Under the pieces are notes generated by a model. It was not told the DNA's origin. It did no database searches and worked only from the letters and a program-made list of their open reading frames with translations. A stretch of DNA of 64,000 bases, taken from contig NZ_JAWDKA010000006.1 in NCBI RefSeq assembly GCF_032714615.1, positions 1 through 64,000 on the forward strand, in the 5' to 3' direction. The position numbers and the translations under genes were made by a program. Position 1 is the first letter of the stretch. Each line of letters starts with the position of its first letter. This stretch comes from Methanorbis furvi (lineage in GTDB: Archaea; Halobacteriota; Methanomicrobia; Methanomicrobiales; Methanocorpusculaceae). Positions 1 to 8,346 of this stretch are shown here, piece after piece.

Positions 1-110
1 CTACCGCTCCTGTAACCACCACCGCAACCCCGACTACTCCGGGATTCGGCGCATTCATTGCACTTGCAGGACTTGGTGCAGTAGCACTTCTCGTACTCCG
101 CCGCAACTAA
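1..110 (+). CDS. C-terminal end of a surface (S-layer-like) protein with PGF-CTERM signal, 5' truncated
   Basis: The reading frame starting at base 3 runs open to a TAA at 108-110. It encodes a Thr/Pro-rich stretch, then Pro-Gly-Phe-Gly, a hydrophobic segment of about 18 residues rich in Ala and Leu, and a final Arg-Arg-Asn. This is the three-part PGF-CTERM pattern recognised by archaeosortase A, which removes the tail and links the protein to a membrane lipid. The Thr-rich part is typical of the glycosylated stalk of archaeal S-layer proteins. The body of the protein lies outside the window, so its function cannot be read. Confidence 0.8.
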   Translation, partial: TAPVTTTATPTTPGFGAFIALAGLGAVALLVLRRN

Positions 111-136
111 GCAGCGTGAAACAAAAAACTGGTGAT

Positions 137-156
137 TTTGTCCCACCCGGGACAAA
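137..156 (+). terminator. Hairpin after the PGF-CTERM gene
   Basis: An 8-bp perfect stem (TTTGTCCC / GGGACAAA) with loop ACCC lies 27 bases after the stop codon and is followed by a run of T. Its position and the T tract suggest a transcription end; archaea terminate mainly on T runs, so the hairpin may instead protect the RNA 3' end. Bases 157-349, up to the end of the next gene, are AT-rich and show no gene. Confidence 0.45.
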
Positions 157-349
157 TTCCCTTTTTATCACAAAGATGCTCTTTTCAAAAAAATTATTGC
201 AATCTGATGTTACGCGGTACAATTCACCGTGATCATTCGAAACGTCTTCGGTCCGCTTGTTCTGGAATAATTTTCATGTGGCTTGTGTAATTTTTGCACA
301 AAATAATTCTGAGAAAAAATTTCTCAACTCAAAACAAAAAAAAAGATTT

Positions 350-1876
350 TCAGGCAACACGCCGTATCGGCGGAACCCGATCAAGCAGCATCCCCTCAAC
401 CACAACCGGCATGCTCACTCTTGCCTCTTCAATCGCCCGCTGAAGCCTCCACCCGCGATCTGCGTAAATAGTCAAAATCGGCTCTCCCTTCTTCACCGAC
501 TCTCCGGGTTTTTTGTGCAGATACAGTCCTGCTCCGTGATCCGCAGGAGACCCTGCAGTTCGTGCAACATTGATCAGCTCACGATTTTTCACCGCAATTA
601 CGTATCCGTCATTTGGGGCAGGAACATCAAACACATTCGAACCCAAAGCAAGATCGGAAGATTTGACTTTCGGGTCGCCGCCCTGTATCTCAATCATCTC
701 CTGCATTTTCTGCAGTGCCTTACCGCTTTTGATCAGATCCATCGCAGCCTCAGTACCAAAACCGTACGCGGTCTTTCCGGTCATCTCAAGAGCCATGCCG
801 GCAAGGGCTGCACTCTTCTGCATTAGAGAGGTGGGGCCTGGCATTCCCTCAAGAATTCTGAGAGCCTCTGTGACCTCAAGATTCACACCAATATTTCTTC
901 CGACCGGTGCCCCTCCATACGTAATTGCGCACTCAACGCGAACGCCAAGACGTCTCCCGAGCTCGATCAGATCATTTGCAAGCAGCCGTCCCTCATTCTC
1001 ATTCGGAACTTTTGTCCCGGGACCTACCGGAATGTCGATCACGCAGGTGTCAGATCCCACAGCCATCTTCTTGGCCATGATGCTTGCCAGCATCTGGCCT
1101 CGTGCATCAATCTTCAGCGGATACTCATAGGTGATGATCAGATCATCTGCTGGCGCAATGTTTGTCGCTCCTCCCCAGACGATCACACCGCCGGCCTTCA
1201 GCGTCATTTGCTGAATCTCCTGAATCGTAAATGTTACCGGGGCAAGTGCCTCCATCAGATCCGCAGTCCCTCCGGCGCCGGTAATGGCACGTGAACTGGT
1301 CTTTGGAATCAAAAGCCCGGCAGCAGCAATGACCGGCACCACGAGAAGAGTGATTTTATTTCCCGGCACTCCGCCGATTGAGTGCTTGTCCACAATCGGC
1401 CGGGTGTTGAAACTGAGCCGGTCGCCGGACGCGACCATCTCGCGGGTGAGATACTCTATCTCATCCATGTCGAGATTGTTGATGTATGCTGCAGTAATAT
1501 ATGCGGTAATCTCGGAGGGTGAGAGAACGTTTGCGGTCATGTCCTCTACAATCTGTGCGGTCTCTTCGCGGGTGAGTTTACCGCCGTCCATTTTTTTGCG
1601 GATGAACTCTATTGACGCAGGTCGGGATGCGACGCGGATCTCAACAGGATCTCCTTTATTTGTCTGAAGTTTTTCGTTTGCTCCGGCAGTGATGATGATT
1701 GTTCCGGGAGTTGTGACATTTTCCGTGAGGGATACAGCCGCACGCACTGATGTTCCTTTCGCGTTATTGATAATAGTGACGCGGTCTCCTTCCCGGACTC
1801 CTATATGCCGGGCATCGTCTGCATGGAGAACAGCATAGACACTGACAATGTCAACCGTAGAGCTGCTGAGTATCAT
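350..1876 (-). CDS. deoA: AMP phosphorylase (thymidine phosphorylase-like)
   Basis: At 508 residues this matches archaeal AMP phosphorylase, which splits AMP (also CMP and UMP) with phosphate to ribose-1,5-bisphosphate and the free base, feeding the archaeal RuBisCO nucleotide salvage pathway. Visible features are an extra N-terminal domain of about 85 residues, which bacterial thymidine phosphorylases lack, the phosphate-binding motif [11 protein letters not shown] at about 164-174, and [13 protein letters not shown] at about 194-206. The start is the ATG at 1876. The gene stands alone on the minus strand; its partners (ribose-1,5-bisphosphate isomerase, RuBisCO) are not in the window. Confidence 0.92.
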   Translation of the reverse strand: MILSSSTVDIVSVYAVLHADDARHIGVREGDRVTIINNAKGTSVRAAVSLTENVTTPGTIIITAGANEKLQTNKGDPVEIRVASRPASIEFIRKKMDGGKLTREETAQIVEDMTANVLSPSEITAYITAAYINNLDMDEIEYLTREMVASGDRLSFNTRPIVDKHSIGGVPGNKITLLVVPVIAAAGLLIPKTSSRAITGAGGTADLMEALAPVTFTIQEIQQMTLKAGGVIVWGGATNIAPADDLIITYEYPLKIDARGQMLASIMAKKMAVGSDTCVIDIPVGPGTKVPNENEGRLLANDLIELGRRLGVRVECAITYGGAPVGRNIGVNLEVTEALRILEGMPGPTSLMQKSAALAGMALEMTGKTAYGFGTEAAMDLIKSGKALQKMQEMIEIQGGDPKVKSSDLALGSNVFDVPAPNDGYVIAVKNRELINVARTAGSPADHGAGLYLHKKPGESVKKGEPILTIYADRGWRLQRAIEEARVSMPVVVEGMLLDRVPPIRRVA

Positions 1877-1942
1877 TAGGTGATTTTAGGCAGGAGAACG
1901 AGATAAGGGTTTGCCAGAGTGCAAAAAATTCAAAAAGAAAAA

Positions 1943-2026
1943 CGCTGAGGGGGAGATTTGAACTCCCGAGAGACTTTCGCCTCACGGGCTTTCCAGGCCC
2001 GCGCCCTACCGCTAGACTACCTCAGC
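1943..2026 (-). tRNA. tRNA-Ser (anticodon GGA)
   Basis: On the minus strand a 7-bp acceptor stem GCTGAGG/CCTCAGC encloses a class II cloverleaf. The anticodon loop is CTGGAAA with GGA in the middle, there is a long variable arm as expected for serine, and a GTTCAAATC T-loop. The discriminator base is G. CCA is not encoded. Confidence 0.95.
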
Positions 2027-2059
2027 AAACTAGCATAAGATGTGGGTTTTTCGTCTTTA

Positions 2060-2917
2060 TTAATATTGCTTGTTTGAACGTGCCGGCGAAAGAAAAACCC
2101 GGGTCGATCTGGCAATAAGACCCGGCTCGCCGCAGACAAATTTTTCTGAGTCACGCAGTCCTTCGGCAAGGGCGACGAGTCTGCCCTCTTCGGTGATCAC
2201 TGCCACGCTCTGTCCACGCACAAATTTGTCGCACCGGATTACCCCAACTCCCGCAAGTACTGCCCCGTGAGAAACTGCGTCGGCAGCACTTGGCCGGACA
2301 ATGATTTTTGGAATGTCTGCGATTGCTTCTTCGGGCGGCAGGATCATGGCACGGATTTTTTCCTCGTCACCGTTCTCGATCGCGTCACGAACTTCGTGGA
2401 GCGTGTGCGTATTTTCAACAGAAAATCCTCCGGACTTTGTCCGCCGCAGTTCGATCATCTGTGATCCGCATCCAAGTATTCTGCCGATGTGGACGCAGAG
2501 TGATCTAATATATGTGCCTGCTTCGCAGCGGACACGTATCAGCACCAGCCTGTCCTGCATGTCAAGAAGCTCAATGCGGTGAATCACGCGAATGCGGAGC
2601 GCCCGCTTCACCGCCGAGCGTCTCGGCGGTCGCTGATAGACGCGGCCGGTGAACTCTTTTACTGCCGCCTCCACTTTTTCGCGAGGGATGTCTGCATGCA
2701 GACGAAGACATGCCACGTACTCTTTTTCATGCAGTAATAATAGTGGGGCAAGGCGGACTGCTTTACCAAGCATCACGACAAGAACTCCTGAGACCATAGG
2801 GTCAAGAGTTCCCGAGTGGCCTACCTCGCTCTTCAGCATATCACCAACCCATGCCGCAACCTGATGGCTGCTTGGTCCCCGCGGCTTGTCCACCAGAAGA
2901 ACGCCGGTGTAGCTCAT
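2060..2917 (-). CDS. truB: tRNA/rRNA pseudouridine synthase Cbf5/TruB
   Basis: This 285-residue protein has the TruB catalytic motif HSGTLDP at about 34-40, with Asp39 as the expected nucleophile, a second TruB motif around EAGTYIRSL, and a C-terminal PUA-like RNA-binding region from about 200. In archaea Cbf5 is the catalytic subunit of H/ACA guide RNPs and can also make Psi55 in tRNA. It is somewhat shorter than many archaeal Cbf5 proteins because the N-terminal extension is small. Its start overlaps the stop of hemD by 4 bases (ATGA), so the two are translationally coupled. Confidence 0.9.
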   Translation of the reverse strand: MSYTGVLLVDKPRGPSSHQVAAWVGDMLKSEVGHSGTLDPMVSGVLVVMLGKAVRLAPLLLLHEKEYVACLRLHADIPREKVEAAVKEFTGRVYQRPPRRSAVKRALRIRVIHRIELLDMQDRLVLIRVRCEAGTYIRSLCVHIGRILGCGSQMIELRRTKSGGFSVENTHTLHEVRDAIENGDEEKIRAMILPPEEAIADIPKIIVRPSAADAVSHGAVLAGVGVIRCDKFVRGQSVAVITEEGRLVALAEGLRDSEKFVCGEPGLIARSTRVFLSPARSNKQY

Positions 2918-3609
2918 TGGCTGCTCTCCAGATAGGTGTTCAGAGCGTTCAGCGTTCCTTCCAGAGATCCGTCACCGACAATTTTCGGTTCAACTCCCCC
3001 TGCCCGCATGGCGTCAGCGGTGATATCACCAATGGCTATTGGAAGAATGTTCTGCATGGGGGGGAGCAGCGCCATCTTGTACGAGTTTGCACTGGTAAAC
3101 AGGACTGCGTCGACTTCGTCGAAGTTCAGCAGTTCATTGGTTGGTTCAAGACCATAGCATCTGTACTCAAACGCCATGCCGCCCGCATCCTCGATCGCAT
3201 TGATCAGGCCCGGGTTCGGTACATCCGCCCGCGGAATACCGATACGTTTTCCACTGATCCATTCACCAAGATAGGGTACAAAGTCGCGCGAATAAAATGT
3301 CGGAAGAGTTTCTGCTGCAATCCCTGCATCATGCAGAACTTTTGCGGTCTGCGGACCAATCGCGATCACCCGCGAATTTTTTGTGATGTCTGGATGTAAG
3401 AGCGGGGCGATTTTTTGCGCAGGAAGGGCACTGGTGAAAAATATTGCATCGAACTCACCATCAGCTGCTGCAAGCACAAATGTCTGAATCGTACTGCTTC
3501 TGATCTCCGCACGAAGCGGCGAGACAATTCTGCATTCATGTCCGTATTTTTTGCAGAGAGCAGCGTCTGCCGAACCTTTTTCGGCGAGACGGGTGATCGC
3601 AAGTAACAT
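2914..3609 (-). CDS. hemD: Uroporphyrinogen-III synthase
   Basis: HemD cyclises hydroxymethylbilane to uroporphyrinogen III, the precursor of siroheme, corrinoids and coenzyme F430 used by the mtr and mcr enzymes of this window. The 231-residue product has the weakly conserved two-domain HemD pattern: DAIFFTSALPAQ near the middle of the first half, a VIAIGPQTAKVLHDAG segment, then AVLFTSANSY and PIAIGDITADAM in the second half. The ATG at 3609, followed by MLLAITR, is the best start; the frame remains open upstream to 3651. HemD sequences diverge quickly, so the call rests on the pattern of short motifs. It is read together with truB. Confidence 0.82.
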   Translation of the reverse strand: MLLAITRLAEKGSADAALCKKYGHECRIVSPLRAEIRSSTIQTFVLAAADGEFDAIFFTSALPAQKIAPLLHPDITKNSRVIAIGPQTAKVLHDAGIAAETLPTFYSRDFVPYLGEWISGKRIGIPRADVPNPGLINAIEDAGGMAFEYRCYGLEPTNELLNFDEVDAVLFTSANSYKMALLPPMQNILPIAIGDITADAMRAGGVEPKIVGDGSLEGTLNALNTYLESSQ

Positions 3610-3636
3610 GCGCAAATATTGGACGGCAGAGTTAAT

Positions 3637-4887
3637 ATGCTGTCCCGTCAAGATTCAGATATGCTTGGGGTGGTAGCCGGCTGTCTTTTCGGAGTCCTTC
3701 TCGGAACTGTTTCCGGTCTTGTTCCGGGCATTCATTCAAACACCATCGCAGGTTTTCTCGCAGGGGCGGCAGGTCCGCTTCTGATCCTGTTCGGTGCTGA
3801 AGGAGTTGCCGCGGCAATCGTTGCCACCATGGTGACTCACACATTTCTGGACGCAGTGCCGTCGACTTTTCTCGGCGTCCCTGATCCTGACACTGTTCTC
3901 GCTGTTCTCCCGGCGCATCGGATGTGTCTTGCCGGTCACGGCGAAGAGGCGGTTCGAACGTCAGCGATCGGAAGTGCGGCAGGATTTCTTCTCTGCCTCC
4001 CGCTGTTCGCACTGTTTATGCTGTTCCTTCCGCCGCTGCAGGAGTATATTGACTGGGGGATTGGTCTGGTAATTTTGTTTGCGGCAGGTCTTTTGATTGT
4101 GTACAGTAAAACACCTGCCTGGGCTCTTGCGGTGTTTGCCGCGTCCGGTGTTCTCGGTGTTTTCTCTTTGGGCTACTCTTATTTTTCGTTCGGATTGTTT
4201 GGTATTGGAGAAGTTTTGCTGCCGCTCCTCACCGGACTTTTTGGTATACCTGTGCTGTTGGCATCAATGCGATCCTCACAGCCTCTGCCTGCGCAAAATT
4301 TTTCGGGTTTGTCGATCTCCCGGCGGGATATACTCGCAGGCGGTTTGCGCGGGGCTGTTGCAGGGGCTGTTGTCGGCTGGCTGCCGGGTTTTTCCAGCGG
4401 CACGGCAAATGCAGTACTTGTTGTCCGGCGCAGCAGTGATTTTGAGTCGATGGATGCCCGCAGCTATCTGGTAGCGACAAGTGCGGCGAACACCGCGAAT
4501 GCAGTTCTTGGCATTGCCGCGTTGTATGCAATTGGAAGAATGCGAAGCGGCGCGATGGTTGCTTTGGGTGCGATTGATCTTCCACCGCTGTCGCTGATGA
4601 TGGCTGCGGCTGCTGTTGCTGCAGTCTTTGCTTATCTTCTTACGATCACGTCTTCACGTTTCGCGCCACTGGTGATGCGATTGAACCAGCCGCTGCTTGC
4701 AAAGATTGTTCTCGTGTTTCTAATTGTGATGTCGTTTGTGTTTTGCGGACCGTTTGGTTTGTTGGTTTTACTGGTTGCTGCTCTGGTCGGCATGATCCCA
4801 GGTCTCGTAAATGTTCCGAGAATTTTTTGTATGGGGGCAATTATGCTGCCGGTGATGCTTCTGACTCTGGATCTGATCAGGTTGTAA
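3637..4887 (+). CDS. TctA-like (DUF112 / tripartite tricarboxylate transporter family) membrane protein
   Basis: This very hydrophobic protein of about 416 residues has ten or more predicted membrane segments. It shows the LVPGIHSNT motif near the N-terminus and an internal repeat with WLPGFSSGTANAV around residue 255, which are the paired PGI/PG-type motifs of the TctA family. Archaeal members lack the TctB and TctC partners, so the substrate is unknown, and no partner gene is nearby. ATG 3637 is chosen; ATG 3661 and TTG 3619 are alternatives. It diverges from hemD with only 27 bases between starts, so its mRNA is probably leaderless. Confidence 0.75.
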   Translation: MLSRQDSDMLGVVAGCLFGVLLGTVSGLVPGIHSNTIAGFLAGAAGPLLILFGAEGVAAAIVATMVTHTFLDAVPSTFLGVPDPDTVLAVLPAHRMCLAGHGEEAVRTSAIGSAAGFLLCLPLFALFMLFLPPLQEYIDWGIGLVILFAAGLLIVYSKTPAWALAVFAASGVLGVFSLGYSYFSFGLFGIGEVLLPLLTGLFGIPVLLASMRSSQPLPAQNFSGLSISRRDILAGGLRGAVAGAVVGWLPGFSSGTANAVLVVRRSSDFESMDARSYLVATSAANTANAVLGIAALYAIGRMRSGAMVALGAIDLPPLSLMMAAAAVAAVFAYLLTITSSRFAPLVMRLNQPLLAKIVLVFLIVMSFVFCGPFGLLVLLVAALVGMIPGLVNVPRIFCMGAIMLPVMLLTLDLIRL

Positions 4888-4890
4888 GGT

Positions 4891-5898
4891 TCACCTGAGA
4901 ATGCTGATCTCCTTCTCTGCTTTTCTGAACTGTTTGAGTATCTGTTTTCTGGTGTATCGCTGATAGGATCCTGCCAGATATCCTTCGTGTCCTGCAAGCA
5001 TCTCACCAATATCTTTGTTCGCCGCAAGACCGAATCGTGAGATGAACCATTTGCGGGTCATGTGCCAGTGAAGCTGGCTGACATTGGTTACCGGATCGCG
5101 GTTTCCGTAGCCGAGTTCATCAGCAGTTTTTCTGAAATGATACTGTGCTGTTCCAACCGAGAAAGGAAACACTCTTGGATCTTCGTCACGACGTGCGGTG
5201 AAATAGTCCCTGAGAGCTTCGGATGCTTCAAGCGTGAGGTAGGTTGTTCGTGCAGTTCTGGTTTTGGTGTTCTCAGCACGGATGTTGACGGCTGTTCTCT
5301 GTTGATCTTCATCGAGATCAGTTTTGAGAAGGGTCATTGCCTCGCCAAGCCGCATACCGGATCCCACGAGAGTCAGAAGAAGGGTTCCGATATGTTCTGG
5401 GAGTTCCAGATACATCTCACGGAAAACTTTTCGTTTGATCTCCAGTTCTTTTGTTGTCGGTCTTGCAGGAGGCAGACAGTTAAACAGTCGCTGACGTTCC
5501 CGTCTGCTTAGAGAATACCCGTTGTCCTCAAGCCATACACAGGTTGATTTGATATTCAGGTTCGCGGTCATGGGTGCATAACATTTTGAAAAATGGTTGA
5601 TCGCTATTTTGAGATCACGGTGATAATTTCTTCCGCGTTTGAGATCTGTAAGATATGCCGATGCGTAAGGATCGATATCTTCTGCTCTCTTGGATAGGAG
5701 ATCCGGATACACACAGTTCAGATAGGCTGCGATTGCAAGGCGATAATTATCCATGGTTTTTTTGTTATCATACAGTTTCAGAAAATCACTGACTGGTGTT
5801 GCAGAGTCTGCATAAATGATCGGCGGTTCCATTTCAATCTCGACGATCTGATCGATTTCACTCATGTTGCATGTGGTTGGTGTCATTGATGTGTTCAC
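4891..5898 (-). CDS. Tyrosine recombinase / integrase
   Basis: The 335-residue protein has the catalytic set of tyrosine recombinases: Arg183 in GSGMRLGEAM, Lys212 in AENTKTR, His279 and Arg282 in WHMTR, His304 in AGHEGY, and a likely nucleophile Tyr315 in YQRYT. The N-terminal 150 residues resemble a SAM-like core-binding domain. Nothing else of a virus or plasmid is visible nearby and no tRNA is cut by it, so it may be a remnant integrase or a domesticated recombinase. It converges with the TctA-like gene, the two stops being only 3 bases apart. Confidence 0.85.
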   Translation of the reverse strand: MNTSMTPTTCNMSEIDQIVEIEMEPPIIYADSATPVSDFLKLYDNKKTMDNYRLAIAAYLNCVYPDLLSKRAEDIDPYASAYLTDLKRGRNYHRDLKIAINHFSKCYAPMTANLNIKSTCVWLEDNGYSLSRRERQRLFNCLPPARPTTKELEIKRKVFREMYLELPEHIGTLLLTLVGSGMRLGEAMTLLKTDLDEDQQRTAVNIRAENTKTRTARTTYLTLEASEALRDYFTARRDEDPRVFPFSVGTAQYHFRKTADELGYGNRDPVTNVSQLHWHMTRKWFISRFGLAANKDIGEMLAGHEGYLAGSYQRYTRKQILKQFRKAEKEISILR

Positions 5899-6381
5899 CT
5901 ATCTCCAAAATCACTGAAATAGCCCTGAAGGTTTTTCGTTCTTCTTTGCGATTGGTAGGTCTATTGTGATTTACGGGACAGTGAAAATATATGGTATTAT
6001 GAAGGGATGTTGGTATGGTAATTTTGAAAAATTCGCACATTCAAGACAATTTCGTTATGATTTTCAACACTTCGGTTGTTGTGGCAACAACCAGATATAG
6101 TTTGAACTGATTGTTGACATGTCCGGGCACACACGCACTACTACCTCATTGGTTTTGCATCTGAATTCATTTACGTAACCAAGCTGATGTCCGTCATTGA
6201 TCATGTTCTCATGATGACATTCATGGAGAACATCCATGAATACGTGTGCAACAGAGATCCTCTCCCACAACAAAGCATACAAACCTCCTGTTACTACTAT
6301 ACTACTATGAGTGAAAGGCGCCCACATCACCAGTTCGACCGAATAAGTAATACCGGTTCACCTCCAAAACTGAATACATCT
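5899..6381. other. Intergenic region with two perfect hairpins
   Basis: No convincing gene is seen. A perfect 8-bp stem (GGTTGTTG, loop TGG, CAACAACC) lies at 6074-6092. A second (ATTCATGG / CCATGAAT with 7-base loop) lies at 6219-6241. They sit between the integrase start and the surface-protein start and could be regulatory dyads or the remains of a recombination site; neither role can be shown from sequence alone. A frame that is open from 6187 lacks signal-peptide character before 6382. Confidence 0.5.
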
Positions 6382-7542
6382 ATGTACATAAAACATCTCG
6401 TTGCGATCTTTTTGCTTGCGGCCCTGCTCTTCAGTGGTGCAGCAGCTGCGGAAGCAACAAGTCTCACACTAAATGTCTATGATAACAGTGCCTCCCACGA
6501 CCCGGTCAAGGATGCAAAGGTTGTCATAACCAAAGGAGGTCTTGATCAGACTCTTTACACTGATGTGAACGGCAGAGCAAAGTTTGCCGCAGTAGAGTAT
6601 CAGTCCACTTACACGGTATCGATAAGTAAAGACGGCTATGACACGCAGAAGTTTTCTCTCACCATCAATGTGATGGACAAAGACTACACCGTCTATCTGC
6701 AGAAGTCAAATCTGATTCAGGTAAAAGTTCTCAATCCTGACAAGTCGACTCCGGTTTCCGGTGCGAAAATTGCAGTTGACGGCCTCACTATGGGTACAAC
6801 CAACAGCGCAGGTGTTCTGCATGTATCCATGGAAAAAGGAGCCTACCACAATGTTCAGGTAACTGCTGACTCGTACGAGACCTACTCTTCATCCCAGTAC
6901 ATTGACTCGGATCAGACATCGCTTACGATCACGCTCTCGAAGTCGTACCTTTCCCCGCGTGTCCTTGTCTATGACACTGACAAAAAACCGATTCCTGCTG
7001 CGTCAGTAATTATTGATGAGAAGACCACGGTCTATACTGATGAGTACGGCAGAGCATCACTCTCCAAACTTACCGCGGGAACGTATGATCTGAAGGTGAC
7101 CAAGACCAACTATGTTCCGTACACCAAAAAAGTCACCTTCTCTGAAGACTCATCAGATGTGGTTGTTGAGCTCACGTATGAATCCGTTCCGGTCACGGTT
7201 CTGGTTGTTGAGGGAACAACTCCGGTTGCCGGTGCTCTTGTTTCTCTGGACAATCTGGTTACGGGCGTGACTGATGCGACCGGAAAGTTCACGAAGACCA
7301 TGTCTCCTGGTCAGACCGTTCTCTTTGCAGCGTCCAAAGATGGTTACACGGGAACCAGCATCTCGTATCAGATCACAACCACGGGTGACAATACGATCAC
7401 TCTCCCGATGACTCCCAACTTCCCGACGCCGATTGTTGTCGGCTGTATTGTTGCGGTCATTGTTATTGTGATTCTTGTTTTCCTTTTCACGAGAACCCGA
7501 AGACCGAGAAGAAATAATGACTTCGGTCGCAGAGGATTCTAA
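6382..7542 (+). CDS. Surface protein with four carboxypeptidase-regulatory-like domains and C-terminal membrane anchor
   Basis: This 386-residue protein begins with a clear signal peptide (Met-Tyr-Ile-Lys, a hydrophobic core, then small residues Ala-Ala-Ala). Four similar beta-sandwich units of about 75-80 residues follow, each with a VxGAxVxxxG-like core, a TDxxGxA turn and a final GxY/GxT strand, as in CarboxypepD_reg and PEGA domains. It ends with one membrane helix of about 20 residues and a basic Arg/Asn-rich tail. ATG 6382 is preferred over the upstream frame start at 6187 because the signal peptide starts exactly there. It is probably an extracellular, membrane-anchored adhesion or scaffold protein; the ligand is unknown. 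Confidence 0.78.
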   Translation: MYIKHLVAIFLLAALLFSGAAAAEATSLTLNVYDNSASHDPVKDAKVVITKGGLDQTLYTDVNGRAKFAAVEYQSTYTVSISKDGYDTQKFSLTINVMDKDYTVYLQKSNLIQVKVLNPDKSTPVSGAKIAVDGLTMGTTNSAGVLHVSMEKGAYHNVQVTADSYETYSSSQYIDSDQTSLTITLSKSYLSPRVLVYDTDKKPIPAASVIIDEKTTVYTDEYGRASLSKLTAGTYDLKVTKTNYVPYTKKVTFSEDSSDVVVELTYESVPVTVLVVEGTTPVAGALVSLDNLVTGVTDATGKFTKTMSPGQTVLFAASKDGYTGTSISYQITTTGDNTITLPMTPNFPTPIVVGCIVAVIVIVILVFLFTRTRRPRRNNDFGRRGF

Positions 7543-7560
7543 CAATCATTTTTTTCAAAA

Positions 7561-7665
7561 CACTTTGCTACCCACGATTCGCATGCCGTTCCATCGTGTT
7601 CACTGCTTCGCGGGAACACACAGAAATTTCACCGAAAAAAATATCACGGAACTCCAATCGAGACT
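7561..7665. repeat. Partial copy (one arm) of intergenic element family A
   Basis: The stretch contains CCCACGATTCGCATG, the same words as in the left arm of the copy at 16480. It continues with the family-A words GGAACACACAGAAATTTCACCG and ATATCACGGAACTCC with small changes. Only one arm is present, so it cannot form the long palindrome of complete copies. It lies between the surface-protein gene and tRNA-Arg. Confidence 0.6.
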
Positions 7666-7738
7666 AACTCATTTTATGTGAAACTGTGAACACTATGATC
7701 ACGACGTGAGAGGCTCACGCATAAAAATTCAAAATACA

Positions 7739-7810
7739 CGGACCTGCTGGGGATCGAACCCAGTTCTCCGGGTTCGAAGCCCGGAAGGATATCCACTACC
7801 CTACAGATCC
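7739..7810 (-). tRNA. tRNA-Arg (anticodon TCG)
   Basis: The minus strand folds to a cloverleaf: acceptor GGATCTG/CAGGTCC with one G-T pair, anticodon stem CCGGG/CCCGG around loop CTTCGAA (anticodon TCG), and T-arm loop GTTCGATC. The discriminator is G and CCA is not encoded. Confidence 0.95.
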
Positions 7811-7908
7811 TTATTGTATACTCATCTCTTTTTCTCTCTTTTTTACTCTATCGTATTTGTCCTGATACATCACAAATTACAATTGGAAAGGAAACCAACA
7901 CACCATAC

Positions 7909-8340
7909 ATGTTACTCTCCTCATCCCGCATTCGTGCACGAATTGCTGACGGCACCCTTGGCATTGCTCCTTTTGCTGAAGACTCCCTGCAGCCGGCATC
8001 CTATGACCTGCGTGCTGCTGAGGATATCGTTTTGAAAAAAGGTGAGTTGTCTCTTGTTGCGACCATGGAGTTTGTCAGCCTTCCTGCTGATCTCGCCGCC
8101 ACGCTTCGAGGCCGTTCCTCGTTTGGCAGAAAAGGAGTACTGCTTGGTGCAGGCTACATTGATCCCGGATTTCGGGGAAATCTGACACTTTGCATGGTAA
8201 ACATGGGGCCTGAGGATATTTCGGTTACGAAGGGAACACGCATCGTACAGATGCTTATTCATCCAATCCTTGGCGATGTGGAAACAGCCTACAATGGAAA
8301 TTATCAGGACAGCTACGGAATTGTAAAATCAAAAATATGA
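7909..8340 (+). CDS. dUTPase-like member of the Dcd/DUT family
   Basis: The 143-residue protein has the family motifs SLQPASYDLR (about 25-34), GRSSFGRKGV and GYIDPGFRGNLTL (about 82-94). It removes pyrophosphate from dUTP, or less likely deaminates dCTP, keeping uracil out of DNA. After IDPGFRGNLTL comes Cys where dCTP deaminases carry the catalytic Glu; E. coli dUTPase has Ser at that place, while the Asp of IDPG is kept. The protein is also shorter than typical Dcd (about 170-190 residues). Both points favour dUTPase. Start ATG 7909 gives the usual hydrophobic MLLSSSRI N-terminus. Confidence 0.75.
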   Translation: MLLSSSRIRARIADGTLGIAPFAEDSLQPASYDLRAAEDIVLKKGELSLVATMEFVSLPADLAATLRGRSSFGRKGVLLGAGYIDPGFRGNLTLCMVNMGPEDISVTKGTRIVQMLIHPILGDVETAYNGNYQDSYGIVKSKI

Positions 8341-8346
8341 ACGGGT

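Noticed and set aside
257-826. 189-codon open frame opposite the end of deoA
   Set aside because: Overlaps the conserved 3' part of the AMP phosphorylase gene in antisense and has no family-like sequence.
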